Source: Cytophagales bacterium
Lineage (GTDB): Bacteria > Bacteroidota > Bacteroidia > Cytophagales > 172606-1
Assembly: GCA_030446715.1 (NCBI GenBank)
Contig: JAUJMU010000017.1
Coordinates: 26,418-90,417, forward strand
DNA: 64,000 bases
Reading direction: 5' to 3'
Shown here: positions 61,827 through 64,000 of the stretch, piece after piece
How positions within the stretch are numbered: position 1 is the stretch's first letter
How the letters are laid out: each line of letters begins with the position of its first letter
Notes under the pieces: model-generated
The model's input: the letters and a program-made list of their open reading frames with translations, nothing else
What the model was told of the DNA's origin: nothing
Database searches by the model: none
Program-made: the position numbers and the translations under genes

Positions 61827-62696
61827 TTATCTGCCAGTAATTCGGTGAGCACTGGCCAGTAGTAAGGCTATGTATCTTTCTCCCCTCTCTTTGGCTTTTT
61901 CGCTGCAATTGCGAAGAAAGCTTGCTATCTCTTCTTCCGACTTGCCCTGATGTAGCATTGCGCAGCATAGTTTAAAGTCACGAAGACTGCGGTCTTGCAA
62001 GGGTTCCCTAATGTTAGAAGGCGGATTGGGGTGTTGGAAGGTTTTAGCACACGCACCCCCAAGGGGTAAAAATGGAGAAACGCGGTTCATATGTTTATGC
62101 AAAATAACATAAGGGAAATACCCATTTGGTTGCCGGTGTTTTGGCTTGCGGTTTGTGAAGCCCGGAAGCCTCCCCACATGGTCTGGTTCGGCTGATCCCC
62201 TGTCAGCGTTGAACATTTCGGCTATCTGTAAACAGATATTCCTTGCATACTCCCGATCAGGTGGTACTTCCGCCAGTTTGAGAAAGGCTTGGTAGTTAAG
62301 AGGGCTGGTTTCAATCAGCACCGCTGGCTTTAGCACCGCTAGGTCAGCAAGTACTTCTTTTTTTAAATCATCCAGTAATATATATCTATAACCTAAAGGC
62401 CTGGCATAGATGTTATAGCCCCTTCTATTCCGTTCCCGTAAAAAGCCCACAGCATTTAAAAGTTGGTCTGGAGTATAAGAGAGCCGGAGGGGAGGATGTA
62501 AGGTGCGATCTTCGTGCGCTAGCTGCACAATAAAAGATTCTGCATCAAACGCTTTTATGTAATTCTCGACAGCCTTAGAAGTCGTGTGTTTCACAGTTTC
62601 GTGGTAAGGATTTTTACCCCTTGGGGGGGCTGTGCTAATAGTTACTCTTAAAGTAGTTAACCGATCTCTTAACTCTTCAGAATCGCCTTTTATCAC
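61827..62696 (-). CDS. RepB-like DNA primase domain protein
   Basis: AVLIETSPLNYQAFLKLAEVPPDREYARNICLQIAEMFNADRGSAEPDHVGRLPGFTNRKPKHRQPNGYFPYVIL, typical of RSF1010 RepB'-type primases. Confidence 0.75.
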   Translation of the reverse strand: MIKGDSEELRDRLTTLRVTISTAPPRGKNPYHETVKHTTSKAVENYIKAFDAESFIVQLAHEDRTLHPPLRLSYTPDQLLNAVGFLRERNRRGYNIYARPLGYRYILLDDLKKEVLADLAVLKPAVLIETSPLNYQAFLKLAEVPPDREYARNICLQIAEMFNADRGSAEPDHVGRLPGFTNRKPKHRQPNGYFPYVILHKHMNRVSPFLPLGGACAKTFQHPNPPSNIREPLQDRSLRDFKLCCAMLHQGKSEEEIASFLRNCSEKAKERGERYIALLLASAHRITGR

Positions 62697-62809
62697 TAAT
62701 AGTAACTACTTCTCTATAAAGAGAAACAGATATAAAAACTGCGTTATTTTGATTTCAGCCAATAAAGTAACTAGATAACTACTTGCTTTTCAGAAAAGGG
62801 TAAAGTAAA

Positions 62810-63991
62810 TTAAAAAGGAGTGGTCTCAGAATTTTCAATTTCGTTTGGTAATCGCTCGCGCAATGACCACTTCCTGATTTTCACACCGGCAATGGTTTGC
62901 TGCCATTTCTCAAATTTTATTTGGCTTAATGCATTTCCGATTTTTCTGCTGCTAAGTTTTAGACCAGTCAGCGTTTGCAAACGCGCGTGAATTTCGGCTG
63001 GCGTTAAATAATGCGTTGCTGAAGCTCTGGTGCAGGGTGCATAATACTTTAATAGTACATCCAGCTCAATATCGTTTGCTTCAAAATTCGTATTGTTTTC
63101 CGCTAAAATTTCTTGTTCATGGCTGTTAAACCAGTATTCAAAACCACTTTTAAATAAGTTTAGCGCTTCCGCCCAGACTTGGTTAATGTTCAGCTCTTTT
63201 GCTTTATTTATATTTATTTCCTTAACCTCGAATGGGAGAAACCTTCTGGATCCCGTTGTATCGTGCAAAAATTCGTTTCCATTTATTGACGCCATTAACG
63301 ACGCTCGACGTGGAAGATTAGAATACCCTTTTTCGTATAGCATGCGCATCCTAACATAGGGTAATGTAATTAGAGATTTAAGTGCATTTTGGTCCTGCTT
63401 GTTCAAGTCGTGCATCTGGTCATCTACGTTTACAAACAGGTACGAGGTAAGAAGCAGCAGAGAGTCTTTATTTCGCGGGTCTATCTGGCCGGTGAACAGA
63501 TAATGTTCCCGAAGCGATGGGGGGCATAAATTTTCGAGCCACGTCGTTTTGAATTTGCCCTGACTGCCTGTAAGGACAAAACAAGTGTGGTTCTGGCAGC
63601 CTATAGGCGTTAATGCATTCGCTACTACAGCAACCAACCATTTCGTAATGCATTCTTTAAAAAATTTTGGGTCATCTACTGAGACTGTTAAGGCCAGTTT
63701 GTTTATCGCGTCTGTTCCGGGCGCTGATGGTAGAGAGTTAAAATATGTAGCTATCGGATCAACTGTCGGCACAAAGTCCGATTGTAGAATTATTTCAAGT
63801 TTGTCGCGCGATATTCCAAGCTTCGCGTATTCCAGTTCCCTTATAATGCTATTTTTTTTGTACTGAGTTAACTGGCAAAAATGCTGATCTTTTTCATGGG
63901 AGGACTTCAGCCAGACTTCGTGTTTTACTAGATTAAAAATAAAAGGGTAGTGGTTAAGTAGAGGCTGATTTACTGAGGTTGTAGCGGACAA
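62810..63991 (-). CDS. VapE (virulence-associated E)-type ATPase/helicase
   Basis: TCFVLTGSQGKFKTTWLENLCPPSLREHYLFTGQIDPRNKDSLLLLTSYLFVNVDDQMHDLNKQDQNALKSLITLPYVRMRMLYEKGYSNLPRRASLMASINGNEFLHDTTGSRRFLPFEV. Confidence 0.85.
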   Translation of the reverse strand: MSATTSVNQPLLNHYPFIFNLVKHEVWLKSSHEKDQHFCQLTQYKKNSIIRELEYAKLGISRDKLEIILQSDFVPTVDPIATYFNSLPSAPGTDAINKLALTVSVDDPKFFKECITKWLVAVVANALTPIGCQNHTCFVLTGSQGKFKTTWLENLCPPSLREHYLFTGQIDPRNKDSLLLLTSYLFVNVDDQMHDLNKQDQNALKSLITLPYVRMRMLYEKGYSNLPRRASLMASINGNEFLHDTTGSRRFLPFEVKEININKAKELNINQVWAEALNLFKSGFEYWFNSHEQEILAENNTNFEANDIELDVLLKYYAPCTRASATHYLTPAEIHARLQTLTGLKLSSRKIGNALSQIKFEKWQQTIAGVKIRKWSLRERLPNEIENSETTPF

Positions 63992-64000
63992 TGAAAAGGC

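Overview
The window looks like a Bacteroidota (Cytophagales-type) chromosome segment. The basis is T9SS C-terminal sorting domains, TTG-N17-23-TAnnTTTG promoters and DUF5686/DUF2911/DUF1343 family genes. Positions 1-51,990 are mostly ordinary chromosome: two tandem paralogous secreted beta-propeller/T9SS proteins, an S41 peptidase, a TetR/hydrolase pair, three MacB/FtsX-type permeases (two with PadR regulators), DUF5686, DUF2911, NamZ/DUF1343, a Dcm-like methyltransferase with Vsr, SRAP, gamma-carbonic anhydrase, ferritin, MscS, an OtsA-OtsB fusion, a macro-domain protein, a PBP4-type DacB and two NlpC/P60 proteins. This part also carries an IS5-family element, a decayed IS110-family element, an Rpn remnant, and several families of short palindromic or heptad repeats. 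A tRNA-Ala(GGC) at 51,999-52,072 is followed directly by a tyrosine integrase. From there to the window end is an apparent integrative island with a J-domain protein, duplicated antitoxin/PIN modules, a membrane/NPAT-like protein, an HTH protein with a poly-acidic tail, a RepB-like primase and a VapE-type ATPase, and no recognisable tailed-phage structural or conjugation genes. Frameshifts are very common, often at homopolymers, so many 'pseudogenes' may be sequencing artefacts. The strongest candidates for something undescribed are (i) the tRNA-Ala island, (ii) a ~145-150 bp terminal-inverted-repeat element whose two arms co-vary between copies, and (iii) a set of near-perfect hairpins sharing a GTGGAC tip. 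No searches were run; all family names come from reading motifs.
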